Source: Gnetum montanum
Taxonomy: Eukaryota; Streptophyta; Gnetopsida; Gnetales; Gnetaceae
Direction of reading: 5' to 3'
NCBI GenBank assembly: GCA_015680685.1
Contig: MNCI01022611.1
Span: 1,478,903 to 1,542,902 of the forward strand
Length of the DNA stretch: 64,000 bases
Shown: positions 1 to 9,930 of the stretch, one piece after another
How the letters are laid out: each line of letters starts with the position of its first letter
Numbering within the stretch: the first letter of the stretch is position 1
Translations under genes and position numbers: made by a program
Notes under the pieces: generated by a model
Database searches by the model: none
What the model saw: the letters and a program-made list of their open reading frames with translations, nothing else
Told to the model about the DNA's origin: nothing

Positions 1-16
1 TAAGGATAGCATAGTG

Positions 17-141
17 ACTTACCAAGCTGACAGAGTCTCTTTTCGCACCTCAACGCGCACCTTGGACAGATGTCCTAGAGAGTCCTTCACCTCATCTACC
101 TTGGCAAGTTCTCGATGCTTGCATTCACCTTTGGTTTCCAT
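17..141 (-). CDS. gene-like first exon, partial, unknown product
   Basis: Read on the minus strand, an ATG at 141-139 opens 40 codons that begin METKGECKHREL and end KETLSAW before an in-frame TAA at 21-19. The stop overlaps a consensus 5' splice donor: the exon would end at 23 and the intron would start GTAAGT (22-17). The peptide is rich in K, E and V and looks helical. A TATA box lies about 140 bases upstream, and a CT/GA repeat (187-203) sits in the presumed leader. I do not recognise the protein. It could be a host gene fragment, an antisense additional ORF of the Tat element that follows (such ORFs are known in Ogre/Tat elements), or chance. The intron and later exons would lie left of the window. 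Confidence 0.35.
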
Positions 142-281
142 TGTGTTGCTTGTGAATTATCTCTACCAATTACTGCACTACACTTGTTTGCTCTCTCTCT
201 CTGATGCGACCACGCTACTCTCTGAGTATGGGCTTTGGGCTTTGACAATGAAAATGACAAGTTTACTAGGGGGTAAACCTA

Positions 282-289
282 TATTTATA
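282..289 (-). promoter_or_regulatory. TATA box upstream of the antisense first exon
   Basis: The minus strand reads CTATAAATATAGG, a canonical plant TATA box. Transcription would start near 255 and give a leader of about 115 bases before the ATG at 141. The match is exact, but use is inferred. Confidence 0.35.
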
Positions 290-429
290 GCCGATGTGGT
301 AAAAAACCTGCCATTTTCATATCCTGAGTAATGCGGGACACCCTTGTAGCGTAGCGCTACTATAGCAAAATCCTATTGCAACGTAACACTCATTGATAGC
401 ATAGGAAGTGGGCCCACCAAATTTTGCAT

Positions 430-680
430 AAGATCTTAAAGTGGCAATCTTGATTTGCATGAGATCTTAACCCACAGTGTAGCATTGTTACGGTCCACCA
501 TGAAGTTAAACTGGAAATTTTAGCATTCATTTCGTATCTTGGACCAAATTTTGCATTGTTATGGTTCGATTCAACCTTAGATTGGCAAAGTTAACACCCC
601 TTACAATTTTAAGATTATTAACGGTCCGCTAAGACCTTAAACTGGCAACTTGCAAGCTTTGTGTAGTAGTTGACAACTGG
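430..680 (+). repeat. degenerate minisatellite upstream of E1 pol
   Basis: This holds divergent units of about 30 bases with the core (A)CGGTCCRCTAAGACCTTAAACTGGCAA. Clear copies end near 515, 588 and 645, with weaker ones at 430-470. The same unit recurs after E1 integrase (4207-4510) and in E3 (18700-19200), so it belongs to this Tat group rather than to the flank. Confidence 0.6.
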
Positions 681-723
681 TTCATGTTATATTATTGATT
701 TACAAACATTCACTACATGTTGC

Positions 724-783
724 TATAAATAGGTATCACTTGACTTGGTCTTTTTTCTTATTGTGGTAGGTTTAACAAAAATG
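724..783 (+). promoter_or_regulatory. TATA-like box and 3' splice-site-like tract before pol
   Basis: TATAAATAG at 724-732 is followed by a T/C-rich run (749-760) and a TAG at 767-769. The first ATG (781) is in good context but opens only about 30 codons. Ogre-type elements are known to have an intron between protease and RT, so the pyrimidine tract plus AG could be an old splice acceptor. The TATA match may be incidental. Confidence 0.3.
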
Positions 784-1049
784 GCCATGCATGGTGATCT
801 ACATTTGCTTTTAATGCTAATAGGTCCTCATGGCAAGTTTACAAGATACCTAAACTTAGAATCAATAGACTAGGAATCATCTACTAACAACACTATAGCA
901 TCCCTCTAAACATCCCTAGATTGGCCCGAACATTTAGTACAAGCCTTAGACTTAGAGGTCAGGGATGTGACTGAGGACCCTCTCATTGAAACATCTGTAA
1001 CTACATCTAGGGGGAAATAAAGACATTAAAAATTAGCTCCCTCCTAGAT

Positions 1050-1922
1050 CTGCAAATGCAAAAAGACATATCTAGAGTCCTCCAAGACAATGTTAAGGTG
1101 TTTACGTGGTCTTATGATGACATGCTAGGCTTAGACCCATGGCTCATACAACATAACATTGTCTTATACTTGCGTATTAAGGTAGTTAAGAAAAAGGCTT
1201 GAAAAATCAAACCCAAAATCACACTAGCTCTATGTGATGAAATTACCAAGCTGTATCAAGCTAGTTTCATTTGCATGGTCAATTACTCGGAGTGGGTGTC
1301 GAACATCGTTGTGGTTTCTAAGAAAATGGGAGGTATACAAATTTGTATAGAATTTCAAGATCTAAATAAAGCAATGATTAAAGATGACTTCCCATTACCA
1401 AGTATTGATCAACTTATTGACACTATAGCTAGTCATGCTTTACTGTCCTTTATGGATGGGTTCTCAGGTTACAACTAGATCCACATAAACATAGAGCATT
1501 AGTTGAAAACTACTTTCATGACCCCTTGGAGAACCTTTTATTACACCATGATGCCTTTTGGAATAAAAAATGATAGAGCAACCTATCAACGTACCATAAC
1601 GTACATTTTTAGTGACTATCTCTTGGAGAGACTAAATGATTACATGGATGACATAGCAATCAAGTCTAAGAGAGCTATTGATCATCCTAATGATCTAGAG
1701 GTAGTCCTCAAGCATTGTTATAGGCATGAATTACGTCTCAACCCAAGGAAATGTGTTTTCGGAGTTAAAATCAGGCACATGCTAGGGTTTGTAGTATCAA
1801 AAGCAGGAATACGAGTGGACCTTAACAAAGTTAAGGCCATCGTTAACCTAGCACCACCTACCAACCTAAAAGAATTGTGCAGGTTGCAAGGTAGAATATA
1901 GTTTATTAAAAAGTTTATAGGG
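1050..1922 (+). pseudogene. E1 Tat/Ogre-type reverse transcriptase
   Basis: Reverse transcriptase domain of a Ty3/gypsy polyprotein, which would copy the element RNA into DNA. The N-terminal part reads VFTWSYDDMLGLDP, and the fingers include KDDFPLPSIDQLID. The palm has MPFGIKND and the active site YMDD at 1641-1652; the connection has LGFVVSKAGIRVD. KDDFPLP together with LQGR-type thumb wording is the Tat/Ogre pattern. The frame is broken by stops at 1199 (TGA), 1476, 1500 and 1899 (TAG), with a frameshift between 1901 and 1940. The residues expected at those stops are Arg or Gln, so simple C-to-T changes explain them. Non-functional. Gag and protease of this copy lie left of the window or are lost. 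Confidence 0.9.
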
Positions 1923-2500
1923 AGGTTGACCGACACCCCATGAAACACTTGCTAAAGAAGGGGGTTAACTTCGAGTGGACAGAACAATGTCAACAAGCCT
2001 TTGATAACCTAAAGAAAGAGCTTTTGGACCTTCCAATTGTTTACCCACCACAGAGGGATAAACCTTTCTACATCTACCTTGCCACCTTGAACACATCTAT
2101 TGCAGCATTGTTATGTCAAAAGAAAGATGATGGCTTTGAAATCTTGGTTTATTAATTGAGCCATGCACTAATAGCTTATGAGGCAAAGTATAATGAAGTA
2201 GAAAGAAATTGTCTCACCTTAGTGTTTACACCAAAAAACTGAAGACACTACATCTTCCACAACAAAGTTAACATCATATGTAAGAGTAACGTACTTTGGG
2301 CTATCACAAACAATTTATACGTGTGTAGTAGGGTAGCTTGATGGAAAGCTATAATGGTGGAATTTGATTTGCATTATGTTATACAATCATCAACAAAGGG
2401 AAAAGTAATAGCGACATAGCTCACAACCTCACCCATCGATGATCAAGTAATGATAGAGTCAGAGTTCCTCGATGAAAATATTAATAGAATCAATCCTATG
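1923..2500 (+). pseudogene. E1 RNase H, classical gypsy type
   Basis: RNase H region following RT. It starts with the linker motif KKGVNFEWTEQCQQAFDNLK (from about 1952), then the first strand FYIYLATLNTSIAALLCQKK. The matching helix LSHALIAYEAKYNEVERNC lies at about 2157-2215, and HYIFHNKVNIICKSN at about 2250. The catalytic first acidic residue, normally in the first strand, reads as Leu/Ala here. Stops at 2153, 2243, 2339 and 2418 break it, but the frame is otherwise the same as that of the second RNase H and the integrase zinc region. It would have degraded the RNA template. Confidence 0.8.
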
Positions 2501-2514
2501 CCATTACACCTTGA

Positions 2515-2905
2515 AGCCACTTTGCATTTCGACGACACCTCAACTACGTGAGGAGGTAGTGCTGCTGCTATCATTACATTCCCCTCTGGGGACATTCACC
2601 CTTTTTCTTATCATTTTACATTCCTTTGTATGAATAACATAGTTGAGTATGAAGGATTCCTTAGGGGCCTCTTAGTAGCTCGGGAATTAAAGATCCAACA
2701 TTTGGTAGTCCGAGGCGATTCCCAACTCATTTTCAACCAGATTACTGAAGTCTATGCCTATAAAGCTTCACACTTATAGCCTTATTATGACTTGGAAAAA
2801 ATTTGTCTGAAATAGTTTACAATGATAAACATCCAACATATGCCTCACAATGAGAACACCGTAGTAGATGCACTAGCCACGTTAGCATCGAATGTGCCAC
2901 CACAT
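2515..2905 (+). pseudogene. E1 second, archaeal-type RNase H (aRNH)
   Basis: A second RNase H directly follows the classical one in the same frame. Visible blocks are FHFDDTSTT then GGSAAAIITFPSGDIHPFS, NNIVEYEGFLRGLLVAREL (about 2635-2692), VVRGDSQLIFNQI (about 2706-2744) and MPHNENTVVDALATLAS (about 2842-2890). The acidic residues of the D-E-D-D set are represented by FDD, EYEG, GDSQ and VDALA. A duplicate, archaeal-like RNase H after the classical domain is the diagnostic trait of the Tat clade (Ogre, Retand, TatI-III). Stops at about 2550, 2779 and 2813 inactivate it. Confidence 0.85.
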
Positions 2906-3095
2906 CTATTTGCAACTTTACTTGATTTGACGATGGAATGCACAGATCCTATTACTCAAGTGGTACACATCATATCTATGAGCAAAACTAATATTCAAGA
3001 GTGGTATGCTAACATTAAAGCTTACCTTCAACATGGCAAATCCCCACACAGCTTGACATCCGCTCAGAAGGATGTAATTCGCAAGCGAGCTCCGT

Positions 3096-4206
3096 AGTAT
3101 GTCCTTATAGGAGATAACACCCTATGTAAATGTTCCTTTAATGGGATATTGCTAACTTGCGTTAGTGAGGAAGAAGCACAGAAAATTGTTAATGAGGTCC
3201 ATGAGGGACTATGCGAAGGACACATAGCCCTTAGGGCTATGGTAGCAAAAATTAGACACCTAGGGTACTACTGGCCTTGCATTGAATGAGATTTCCTTGC
3301 CAAAGTTAGGATGTCTCACCTACTAAGTTGCATCCTACATCGATTACATGGCCATTCCAATGTTGGAAACTAGATATCATAGGACCCATCACACCTAAAT
3401 CTTCCATAGGACATAGCTTTATCATCATTGCCACTGAGTACTTTACAAAGTGGGTAGAGGCTATCCCCCTTAGGAAGACTACATCCCAATAGGTTTGCCA
3501 CTTTATCCTAGACAACATAGTAACAAGGTTTGTCCTTCCCATGACTATTATGACAAACAACGGGCCACAATTTAGTAGTGCAGAAACCAAAACCTTTTGC
3601 AACCACCTTGGCATCAAGCAATCCTTTTTGTCACCATACTGCCCGTAGGCAAATGGTTAGGTGGAGGCAATAAACAAGGCCATCATCAACTTGCTCAAAA
3701 ATATGCTTAATAGCAGTAAGAGGAGATGGCATGAGCAAATCCTCTACATGCTGTGGGCTTACCGTATGACGTGGAGAATGACCATAGGTAAGACTTCCTA
3801 CAGCTTTGTTTACGGATCTGAAGTAGTGTTACCTCTTGAATTGCAGGTACCGTCACTTTGGATAATCTTTTCAAGCATCATGAACGAAGCCCAGAACAAT
3901 GAGTCAAGGATAATTAACCTTAACTCTATAGAGGAGGAGCATGCCTAAACACTTGATCTCATTGAATGGTACTAGGACAAGCAGCGGAAAAAGCATAATT
4001 CCAATCTACATCAACGACCAATAAAAAAGGGGGACCTAGTTCTCAAAGCTATTTGTGAACATGTAAACAAGTTCTCAGCAAATTAAAAAGGTCCATTCAT
4101 AGTCACAAAATCCTATGATAATGGGGCCTTCAAATTGGCTAATATGGATGGCAAAGAATTTGCAAATCTCGTGAACCACTTATACCTCAATCCATACTAT
4201 GTTTGA
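3096..4206 (+). pseudogene. E1 integrase
   Basis: Integrase with its zinc-binding N-terminus (VHEGLCEGH, then GYYWPCIE), a DDE core and a C-terminal domain. The first Asp is in KLDIIGP (3373-3375). The second reads TNNGPQF, so the catalytic Asp is Asn (3556-3558). The Glu is in VEAINKAI (3664-3666). The conserved PQANGQ stretch reads CP-stop-ANG-stop, with both glutamines now TAG (3646, 3658). A frameshift separates the zinc region from the core at about 3290-3350. The C-terminus (KGPFIVTKSYDNGAFKL, then HLYLNPYYV) ends at the TGA at 4204-4206. Non-functional. Confidence 0.88.
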
Positions 4207-4510
4207 TACAAGGAATGGTAAAAATATAGTCTGCTATGACTATAAACTAGCACAGATAGTCTACTATGACTATAAATTGGCATAGATAGTCCGTTATAAC
4301 TATAAAATGACACAATACGTGCTTGGGCTATGACATAAAACTAGCACCCACAGTACAGTCTGCTACAACCTTAAACTGGCCCATCCACTATCTTCTACGA
4401 TGATAAACTAGCACAATGATCTGCTAGAACCTTAAACTAGCACATCATAGTTTGCTAGGACCTTAAACTAGTACATCTGATGGTCTGCCAAGACCTTAAA
4501 TTGGGTTCAT
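4207..4510 (+). repeat. minisatellite downstream of E1 pol
   Basis: About ten units of 30-33 bases start at the pol stop codon. The typical form is GATAGTCTACTATGACTA followed by TAAACTAGCACA, which grades into a CTGCTAGAACCTTAAACTAG form toward the 3' side. Units differ by 10-30 percent. The CTTAAACTGGC core matches the arrays at 430-680 and 18700-19200. Confidence 0.75.
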
Positions 4511-5854
4511 AGCATAACGTTCTTAGCCCACATCCATGACCCTACAAACAAGCAAGCGTGCACAAGGCCAACTTTTTAGACAACAAAGGGTGGGATGCTG
4601 CAGTTTCAGAATGCAGTTCATGTTGTTAAGGAAACATCCTCTAGAACACATGTAGCGTCATCATCCTTGGCATCTTGCTAATCTTCCAGAGATGTTGTTT
4701 GATATCTTGCTGACCTTCTAGAGCTACCATTACCATAGCTATTCATCTTGGTAGTAGCTCCTATCATCAATGCCTGCTGCTGAAGTCCAAACACTATTAT
4801 GGCCCAGCCACAGAGTTGCTACCCTCTAGCCCTCATCATCATCCAAGACCAAAAGATGTTCAGCTGTTAGGCTTCTCACCTTACAGCTGAACTACATGAT
4901 GTTTGCCTTGGATGGGGAATCTTGAGCACTCACATCGGCACAACTCCTAGCCTCTTCAGTGCCAACCTCTTTAGTCTGCAACTACCACAACTGTTGCTGG
5001 CCTTCCTACTTTGGACATCACATGCCTCAGCAACAATGCTTTCCACTTCAGTAGTGTCTAAAGTAATTGGGACTTTTCCCTCACTTCACTTCATGGCTAC
5101 ATTTTCTTGGTTTTCTCTCTATTGTGTTTGCAGGATACAGGCCAAGGTGGTGTTGCTCAAAGATGCATTTCACCAGGTGACCAGGACACTACATAGTTCT
5201 GAAGTGATCGCTTAGACTACCTTGGCTACTTGGGAGTGCACATCCCACCCTCCCTCTTAACCCTCTTAGCCTCATTTCTTATACTCGTAGTCTTTTACAT
5301 CTCTTTTACAAGCTTTCCTAATGCATATAAAGCCCTTCCACATGCCCAACTGCCAAGTCCATGATGCATGTAAGACAACTCACTACATGGGAAGCATCTG
5401 TAGATAGGTCAAAGCCCCACATGGATGTAACACAATTCATCTTGGGGAGGAAACACCTATCCTACAATAACAAGGTTGTCTGCAAGTGAACATGGCTGAA
5501 TTGTAGAAGAAAAAATATTAAAAAGCGTAGAAGAGTAGAAAATCTCAAAAAGAAAAATCAACCATCTCTAAGCACTCCGACGAGAGGTCAAAAGACACCA
5601 AGAAAAGAAGCCCCAATGCATCGAATCCCTCACAAGCACTTTGACAGGGGATCACACTATGTTACATCTCTTCCTTCCCCGAACCTATTTCCCCAAATCC
5701 ATCTTTTACCCCTTTTACTTACCTAACCATCCTAGCACTCCCAAGCATAGCAAAGAGACATTTGAGCGAGCACTGGAGAGAGCAATGTTAGCATTTTTTT
5801 TATTTTTTTGTATTTTTTGTCCATGTCTCTTAGGCGAATCCTCTAGACGTCAAT
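4511..5854 (+). other. E1 3' untranslated region
   Basis: No reading frame resembles a known domain. A pyrimidine-rich stretch (5096-5130) ends TTTGCAGGATACAGG, like a 3' splice site. The equivalent place in E3 (19390-19430) has the same layout, TGTGTGTAGGATGACA. The last 40 bases align with the end of the E3 internal region, which ties the two elements to one group. Confidence 0.5.
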
Positions 5855-5867
5855 AAAGAGGGGCCAT
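5855..5867 (+). other. E1 polypurine tract
   Basis: AAAGAGGGG followed by CCAT sits directly before the LTR start. The same AAAGAGGGGCCA precedes the E3 3' LTR at 23173. This is the plus-strand primer site for reverse transcription. Confidence 0.8.
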
Positions 5868-6171
5868 TTAAACACCATAAAATTTTAGAACCCTGATGCT
5901 TCAACAGAGTCTTGGAATTTGATCAAGGACTTCCACAAGTGCAGCGTCACGATGGGCCATCAGGACAGTGCAAGCACCCTGGGTAGACTGTATAGTTTGG
6001 CAAGTTTTCTATCTCTAGGGTTGACAAGCCTACTAGACTCTCTAGCCTGCCCAACTGGACAATTGACTAGAATGATAGTCTACCTAGGGACCATGCTAGG
6101 GGTAGTTGAAAGTGTTCAAGATGAGCTAAATAGTTTGACAAGTTTTCTAATAGAGAAATCTGCTATGCTAC

Positions 6172-6785
6172 GCTACATTGTGCAATGTAGCAAGCCTGAG
6201 GAGACCAATTAGACATCCAAGGTGCAAGTTGATAATAAATTACTCTTCCAAAGCATCTACCCTACTTCATCCTTGGAGCATGAGCGATACGACATTAAAA
6301 AATGTGGAAAATTTTGTCAAGAGTCATATCAATCTAAGTGCTACGCTACGCTACACTATGTAGCATAACATAATGTAGCGGGGATGTACTTTGACAACAC
6401 TACTACATGGATATCCTTGATGGAGTAAAAATCATTTGTTCATGTTTCAACCATTAAATAGGTTTGCTCTGCTGACACATCGGGATAGGACAAAAATCCT
6501 ATGATAAAATGTTTGCAAAACAAGTCGGGATTCGACGAACATGGGATGCTACGCTATGCTATGCTATGTAGTGTAGCATAGCATAGCAAGCATAGAATGC
6601 ACAAAGGTCCCTCTTCCAAGTGGCTCCAGCAAGAGGATTGCACTTGGTAATGCTTCGACCTCCAAAACTGGCTATCTCACTTAGCCCTCATCATCTCAAG
6701 GAAAGTTTCCTAGTAAAACATTGTAGATTAAACAAGGATGCATGTCACACTGGCTACTACGCTATGCTATGCTACATAGCATAGC
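6172..6785 (+). repeat. four spaced palindromes in the E1 LTR U3
   Basis: Hairpin-forming inverted repeats recur about every 170-210 bases. GCTACATTG/CAATGTAGC lies at 6172-6191, and an imperfect CTACGCTACGCTACA palindrome at 6341-6378. A perfect 14-bp stem, GCTATGCTATGCTA with loop TGTAGTG, lies at 6553-6587. A perfect 11-bp stem, GCTATGCTATG with loop CTA, lies at 6761-6785. All are built from the motif GCTAYGCTA. A related perfect palindrome, GTAGCGCTAC, lies at 351-360. Confidence 0.8.
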
Positions 6786-7291
6786 ACAACGTAGCAAGGA
6801 TGAAAAATAATAGAATGCCCCCAAGGATGAATTCAACAAGTCCGAAGGCTTTCTAGCATGGAAGACAAAGTTGCACACCAATGCGTTGAACAACATAAGT
6901 AATGAAACACTTGCATGGAGGCATCAAGACATCTTTAGTCAGCTCCAAAACTTGTCGACAAGGATCATTCTCACCCTGGCACCTCTTTGATGGAAAAAAT
7001 TAGAAAGTTTGCTTTATTTTGCATACCCTTGGTCAATCCCTGAAATTGTCCCTATGCTTAACCCTGCTTGAAAAAGTAGGGAAGACGTAGTCCTGGAGCA
7101 TAGGCTCCATTTTTTCTTTCATTGTTGGCATGCTTTCTAGATTTTGACACATGTAGTTTTAGTGGTATGGTCATAGTGTAACAAAGATCACATCATCTAC
7201 ATCACACACCTACATAGCATAGTTATGTTTGCACCTTGTGGGGCCAGGGACATGTGGCATCCATACCATGTTTTTCTCTTGCTCCTGGCCC

Positions 7292-7299
7292 TATAAATA
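7292..7299 (+). promoter_or_regulatory. TATA box of the E1 LTR
   Basis: TATAAATA in the context GGCCCTATAAATACCTCG, about 1420 bases into the LTR and 290 bases before an AATAAA signal. It is the likely core promoter for the unit that begins with the gag at 8154. Confidence 0.6.
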
Positions 7300-7911
7300 C
7301 CTCGACAAACAATGCTCAAAGGGTTGGTTTTTTGCATGGTTGGATTTTCAGGTTGGCTTTTGGAGAGCATGGCTGGCATATTTAGCATTTTGGTTAGCTT
7401 TGAGCATTTTGGTTGACTTTAGGCATCCTTTTGTGGGTCTAGCATTTTGGCACCTTAGCGAGTGGATTCGTAAGCAGAAGAATCCCGAGTAGCAAGTTAT
7501 TGACTATAGTCTAGGGACCTGTGACCATACTACTTTGTGTAAGCTGTGCCTTTCTAGTGTTGCATGTTCAGTTGTACATCTTTCAATAAAACAAAGATCA
7601 GATCCTCGATCTTAGGGCAGTGCATTTCCTCACCCAAATCTATTTCACTCTTTGTTCATTATCATCGTATTTCACATCATTTTTCATTATTTTATGTTGG
7701 TTAATTATTGCTTCACTTGCATATCTCATTTCTAAAAAAAACGTTTATGAAAGGTTAACTTACACAAATTAAGTCCTTTTCTGATTGACTAGACTGTTTA
7801 GGGCACCCTATTTCTGTTCCTCGCCAGCATGGCCCTTGCACGGATCTGGGGTTAAACTGTATGCCCAACAACCTTTTGATGTTCCAGCCACTGACACTTT
7901 TAGTCGCTACA

Positions 7912-8153
7912 TTTTTTTGGCATTATAAGGAGGGCCTTTTTGGTGCCCTTTCTACCTCTTACAGGTAATCCTGTATGCTGTCTATACCCTGTCACCTACT
8001 AGCATAGATGTGACATCCTTGCGGTTGTCTACGCATCATGTGGTGTAGACTGGTCGCAACGAAAGTTCCTTTGGAACCTAGTAGGACAAAAAGCCTCCGA
8101 TTACTTATTGATTACTGTGTTTCTCATTTGTGATTTTCTTTTAATCATACAAA
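7912..8153 (+). other. leader between LTR and gag
   Basis: Untranslated leader. A primer-binding site should lie here; TGGCATTATAAGGAGGGCC (from 7918) resembles TGGAGCTAGAAGGAGGGCC after the E3 LTR, but I cannot match either to a tRNA 3' end. Confidence 0.35.
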
Positions 8154-9897
8154 ATGATTCCTGCAACCATTGCCATTCCCACCTTGGATCTTGAGGTTCC
8201 CTTCTTAGCTCAAAACACCATAGGTGATGAGCGACCGCCTAGCCTAGTGCTGGTGCCACGTCAGTCGCTTAGGCTTTGACACCTATCACCTAAGTGCTTG
8301 GCACAAGACGTAGAGCCCTACGACTTCCTCTATGCAAAGATCCAAGAGAATCTACCCCTGGATCACCAAGAACTTGAGGACAAACACAACTTTGAGTTTC
8401 TTCATTAGAACAAGAAAGAATTTATCCTTGCCCCTGATGTTACCATCCACCAGACAGACATGTATCAATGGATCTTGGACAAGCTGATACGAGTTAGTAA
8501 GTCTAGGGAGCGAGATACGACATGCCATTATGATGAGGCATTCCAAGATGGACAGAAAGACTTGGATTCCCATTCCAAGGGTGGTGGCCACACCTACCCT
8601 ATGGTTATCCCTCCTACCATGGTCTTTCAGTCAAACCTGCTCTTTGCTTCTGCCCCATTTGTGATTACCATGACTCCGCCACAACCTACACTTTCCTTAG
8701 CCATGGGTAGCCATTCCGTACCCTCAACATACCACCATGCTACCCCTTCAGTTTCATTCCCAGGCACTCTCCATCCTCAGTTTGTCCCTTCATTGTACCA
8801 AGCACCAATCATAGCTACATTACCATACATGCACACTATGCCTACATCACAGTTGCATGGAGTTCTCACTCCCATTCCATCATCTACACCTATCCCACCA
8901 TCAACGGTAGTCCCAACCGCATGGTGGACCCCAACCACTTCTCTCCTGTTGCGCAGTCCTCTTAGATGTCACATCACATTCACCACCAAGTGTACCAAGT
9001 CCCACAAGTGGTACAACTAAGTGAGGGGCTGTGATTTGCCCCATCAGTCATGCAAATTACCAACCCCATGGCTCTACCAATGGTCACCCCACCAATAGCA
9101 TCACCCACTGGGTGGTGGATGGACCAAGTAGCATGATTCATAGGAGCAGCACCAACAGTGCCCCCCATGGGCTAGGCCACTACCCTTCCACCGCAAGCCC
9201 CATCAACACATATGATAGTTGCTCATGCAACCCAGCAGTCATCTGTAATGTCACTAGATTTGGACCAAGCGTTTCAACTTATCAAGACCCTCACTGAAGA
9301 GATTAAACATCTCAAAGCTGCCAGTTCTGATGTGGCTTAAGCTAGTAAAGACCTAGCCTATGTTGCATACAAAAACACATATATCAAAAAGGACAAGGAG
9401 AAGGGCAAGGCCTCAATAGCCATGGTGGTCGTTGTGGCAAACGAGGCCAAACCCAACAATAACAACAATAAAAAGGTGGCTGCAACAATAACATCTGGCT
9501 TAAGCAACACCAATCAGCCTTCAACATCAGCATCAGAGGCATCAACCCAGCCTAAACCCAACTTCAAGTGAAAGGATCACTCCAAGTACACTCCTTTACC
9601 TATTAAGCCTTCAGAACTCTTGAAGTAACTGTTAGGGGTTGGATATATTCAGCATAAGCAGATTTCAGAGGAAATGATTAAGTGTCATAAGCGGTATTGC
9701 GAACTTCTTAGGAACCCCTCCTTGGCCACACCCAATGAGCCACAGGTTCCTAAGAATTTTAGGTTGGAACGATTTTATGATTACCATCAACTATGTGGTC
9801 ATGACACGGACTACTGCCTGGCATTGAAAGATGACATTCAATGCATGATCACGTTTACTCTCCAACATCACTACTGTTGGTCATGACACAGACTACT
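8154..9897 (+). pseudogene. Tat-type gag, internally deleted
   Basis: An ATG at 8154 in context ACAAAATGATT follows the LTR and leader. A long Pro/Thr/Ser/His-rich segment (about 8580-9260) is followed by LIKTLTEEIKHLKAAS (about 9280-9330) and DLAYVAYKNTYIKKD. The first matches LAEEVKHLK and the second matches TYVAYKNQHISKQ of E3 gag, but the roughly 200-residue retrotransposon gag core that lies between these two blocks in E3 is absent. YTPLPIKPSELLK and a zinc-knuckle-like FYDYHQLCGHDTDYC (9767-9815) follow, where the first Cys of the CX2HX4HX4C pattern is Tyr. It ends in a rearranged join to an Athila-type protease. Gag would form the particle shell. Confidence 0.65.
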
Positions 9898-9930
9898 ATT
9901 GGTCACGTTACTCCCCAACATTACTACTAA
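9797..9930 (+). repeat. short overlapping duplications at the gag/protease join
   Basis: A 19-base word (GGTCATGACACRGACTACT) occurs at 9797-9815 and 9879-9897. A second word (CACGTT[T]ACTCYCCAACAT) occurs at 9850 and 9904. Sequence similarity to Tat gag stops about here, and similarity to the E4/E5 gag-protease spacer starts at about 9915. Confidence 0.65.

Larger units (their letters stand above)
5868..7911 (+). mobile_element. LTR of the E1 family (3' LTR of E1)
   Basis: The start is fixed by the polypurine tract and by alignment of TTAAACACCATAAAATTTTA to the E3 LTR start TGAAAACACCACAGAAATTT. The end, GCTACA at 7911, is less certain. It is chosen because the distance from TATA box to end (619 bases) then resembles that of the E3 LTRs (569), and because AAGGAGGGCC follows at a similar distance in both. 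U3 carries iterated palindromes; the R/U5 part has an AATAAA at 7585-7590. It is directly followed by a gag region, so it may also act as the 5' LTR of the next unit. Confidence 0.65.

Noticed and set aside
14-331. 105-codon plus-strand frame at the left edge
   Set aside because: It is the complement of the gene-like minus-strand exon with its TATA box and splice donor; its residues show no domain or regular pattern.
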